Of a DNA stretch of 64,000 nucleotides, positions 62,640-64,000 are shown one piece after another (position 1 is the stretch's first letter; every line of letters begins with the position of its first letter). The notes beneath the pieces are model-generated. The model was given only the letters and a program-made list of their open reading frames with translations. It was not told the DNA's origin and ran no database searches. The DNA comes from an uncultured Draconibacterium sp. Its GTDB lineage: Bacteria > Bacteroidota > Bacteroidia > Bacteroidales > Prolixibacteraceae. Location of the stretch: contig NZ_OY781464.1 of NCBI RefSeq assembly GCF_963676735.1, forward strand, positions 3,877,001 through 3,941,000, read 5' to 3'. The position numbers and the translations under genes were made by a program.

Positions 62640-63068
62640 TCATTTCTCCGGTGGTTCAATAATTTTTGGAGGATTAAGCCTGCTCCCTTTTTCAATAGTT
62701 AACAAGCCATACGAAGCCCGAAGTCCATAAATAGCCTGCACCTTTAGGCCGGTTTCAAATTTATAATAGCCAATAGTTGCGACAGCTATGGCTTTTAACT
62801 GTTCTTCAGTTGCAGGAGTGTTGTCAACCAGAACAACGGGAAGTATAAGATGTGTACCCGAAAGCCCTTCAGAAACATGGTACAAATAGCTTAAATTCAG
62901 AGCTAAATCAAAAGCCGTTTCCACCTTTCGAATCTGATAATCAACGAGTGCTATTTTAGTTGTTTTAACAGGTAAGGAAAAATCGCGGATAACACGTGCT
63001 TGTTCTTGTGCCACCGCTTTAATTGATAAAAAGCAACACAGTAAAATCAACAGTTTTTTTTGCATCAT
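62640..63068 (-). CDS. Small exported hypothetical protein
   Basis: A 142-residue protein with a signal peptide (cleavage near KAVAQ). The mature part is hydrophobic beta-strand and helix, ending in a Pro/Glu-rich basic tail (GSRLNPPKIIEPPEK). I do not recognise a family. It stands alone, with a 221-bp gap to katG on the same strand. A -7-like sequence (TATTTTGC on the minus strand, in 63099-63110) could provide its promoter. Coding status is likely because of the clear signal peptide. Confidence 0.5.
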   Translation of the reverse strand: MMQKKLLILLCCFLSIKAVAQEQARVIRDFSLPVKTTKIALVDYQIRKVETAFDLALNLSYLYHVSEGLSGTHLILPVVLVDNTPATEEQLKAIAVATIGYYKFETGLKVQAIYGLRASYGLLTIEKGSRLNPPKIIEPPEK

Positions 63069-63170
63069 TTTATATTTAGTGTCAGTTTATGTGTGGTACT
63101 GCAAAATAAAACTATAAAAAAAACAGACTCGCTCAACCATGTGGCTTCCCGGTTAATAAACAGATAGAGA

Positions 63171-63194
63171 AAAAGGTTGCTTATGCAACCTTTT
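63171..63194. terminator. Isolated hairpin, possible terminator
   Basis: A 10-bp perfect stem AAAAGGTTGC / GCAACCTTTT with a 4-nt loop. No gene ends nearby on either strand, so its job is unclear; it may be a processing site or a remnant. Confidence 0.45.
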
Positions 63195-63559
63195 CTAGTT
63201 TGAGTAAATTGTTTATGTAAGGAAAAACGGACAATCTGCTTGTTTTTGCACCACACCTTAGAAAACTTATTGTGCGACAACCTTTTAAAACTCCGGCAGA
63301 CCAACAACATTAATAAGGGTAATTATTATTCAGATACAAGTTATGGAAATAGAAAACAATTAAAAAGAGACTAAATAGTATTTAATTAAAATTTAACAAT
63401 TTTAATCTTTCCACTGCTATTTCAATGAAACGTATATAAGCCACTGGGGTTAACTAAAGGCAAAAACAAATAGAAAGCAAATAATAGCAGCCTTTACTAA
63501 AACCAGCCCATCGGTAAAGGAAAAACCTTTGCTTTGTTTATTTTTACGATAAAAAACAT
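63195..63559. other. Intergenic AT-rich stretch without a convincing gene
   Basis: A 365-bp AT-rich interval between the small exported protein gene and the GH43-like gene. It contains no ORF with a signal or motif that I can support. A TATTTTTA box near 63541-63548, about 12-19 nt upstream of the GH43-like ATG, is a weak -7 candidate. Nothing else is seen. Confidence 0.5.
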
Positions 63560-64000
63560 ATGAAACAGTTATTTTACTTTATCCTGTTACTCATACTTGC
63601 CACCGGCTGCCAACCCAAAGAAAATAGTACGAAAGTATATCTGTTTTCGTATTTTAAAGATAACGGACAAGACGGGCTACACCTGGCCTACAGTTACGAT
63701 GGCTACCGCTTTGTTGCACTAAACAACGATTCGTCAATTCTGACCCCCCAGGTAGCCGATGATCGTTTAATGCGCGATCCTTGCATAATTAAAGGCCCTG
63801 ACAATAAATTTCATATGGTTTGGACGGTTAGTTGGAATGACCGGGGAATTGGATATGCCTGGTCCGAAGATTTGATTCACTGGTCTGATCAAAAATTTAT
63901 TCCCGTAATGCAGCATGAGCCTACGGCACGCAACTGCTGGGCTCCGGAACTATTTTATGATGAAGTAGAGCAACAATATATGATTTACTGGGCCACAACT
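63560..64000 (+). CDS. GH43-like glycosidase lipoprotein, 3' end outside window
   Basis: The first 147 residues of a lipoprotein with signal and lipobox LATGCQPK (Cys17). The rest shows the start of a five-bladed propeller like that of glycoside hydrolase family 43: HLAYSYDGYRF, LMRDPCIIKGPDN with the catalytic-type Asp, HMVWTVSWNDRGIGYAWSED and the NCWAPELFYDE motif that is common to these enzymes. Such proteins often act on arabinan or xylan side chains. The family is probable but the substrate is not deducible, and the frame is open at the window end. The start ATG follows a weak -7-like box. Confidence 0.78.
   Translation, partial: MKQLFYFILLLILATGCQPKENSTKVYLFSYFKDNGQDGLHLAYSYDGYRFVALNNDSSILTPQVADDRLMRDPCIIKGPDNKFHMVWTVSWNDRGIGYAWSEDLIHWSDQKFIPVMQHEPTARNCWAPELFYDEVEQQYMIYWATT

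Noticed and set aside
63065..63310. Minus-strand 81-codon open frame overlapping the start of the small exported protein gene
   Set aside because: It overlaps a hairpin and an AT-rich promoter region, has no signal or motif and ends in a tail of low complexity. Probably non-coding.
1..64000. CRISPR arrays, insertion sequences, prophage or rRNA operons
   Set aside because: No regularly spaced repeats with unique spacers, no transposase or phage genes and no rRNA sequence were seen; base and codon use look uniform.

Overview
The window is a chromosomal stretch of a Bacteroidota bacterium. Four lines of evidence support this: the type IX secretion gene porQ; the Bacteroidota-type promoter motif (TTTG about 17 nt before TAnnTTTG) in front of many genes and both tRNAs; abundant outer-membrane lipoproteins and beta-barrels; and families typical of the phylum (head-GIN, DUF4097, DUF5683, DUF3109, DUF4382, LytS/LytTR pairs). 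The sulfatase, the partial GH43-like lipoprotein and the Gfo/Idh and sugar-isomerase exported enzymes suggest a polysaccharide degrader, perhaps of the Marinilabiliales/Prolixibacteraceae. That genus-level guess is inference only. I see no insertion sequence, prophage, CRISPR array or rRNA.

Layout. 1-2.6 kb: partial mobA, a membrane hybrid histidine kinase and tRNA-His on the minus strand. 2.7-7.1 kb: an ECF sigma factor with a putative anti-sigma protein, DUF4097 and head-GIN surface proteins and two beta-barrel proteins. 7.2-10.9 kb: an exported sugar isomerase-like lipoprotein, a DMT permease, a cysteine-cluster protein and two unknowns. 11-27.5 kb: mostly housekeeping (porQ-cmk-ispH-priA, heptose kinase, parA-parB, DUF5683 and a LysM transglycosylase, TrmH, OxyR, tRNA-Leu, tig-clpP-clpX). 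27.7-37.3 kb: a fasciclin lipoprotein, a Tat-exported oxidoreductase, the minus-strand genes purM, prfA and pyrF, an acyl-CoA ligase, HD and VOC proteins and DUF4126. 37.4-39.3 kb: a sulfatase.

39.3-46.2 kb (minus strand) is the most interesting part. It encodes three paralogous secreted proteins plus a fourth with a similar C-terminal strand, a two-Ig-domain chaperone-like protein, and a 991-residue outer-membrane protein with N-terminal Ig-like domains, a predicted beta-barrel, two C-terminal Ig-like domains and a SPOR domain. The order subunit, subunit, chaperone, outer-membrane protein, subunit, subunit recalls a chaperone-usher fimbrial operon, yet no protein is an obvious member of the classical families. 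I propose it as an undescribed chaperone-usher-like surface-fibre system. The first subunit gene has its own terminator and a GGGAC repeat array upstream.

46.5-64 kb: DUF3109 and gpmI; a BarA-like hybrid kinase followed by a sigma-54-dependent response regulator and a coiled-coil membrane protein. The coiled-coil gene is preceded by two identical-type palindromes (TATCA-N3-TGATA) and a near-consensus -24/-12 promoter, so the regulator probably controls it. Next come a DUF4382 lipoprotein, a TonB-dependent receptor, a TPR-like exported protein and a LytS/LytTR pair, then katG (a likely OxyR target) and the start of a GH43-like lipoprotein. All functional calls rest on reading the sequence; no database search was possible.
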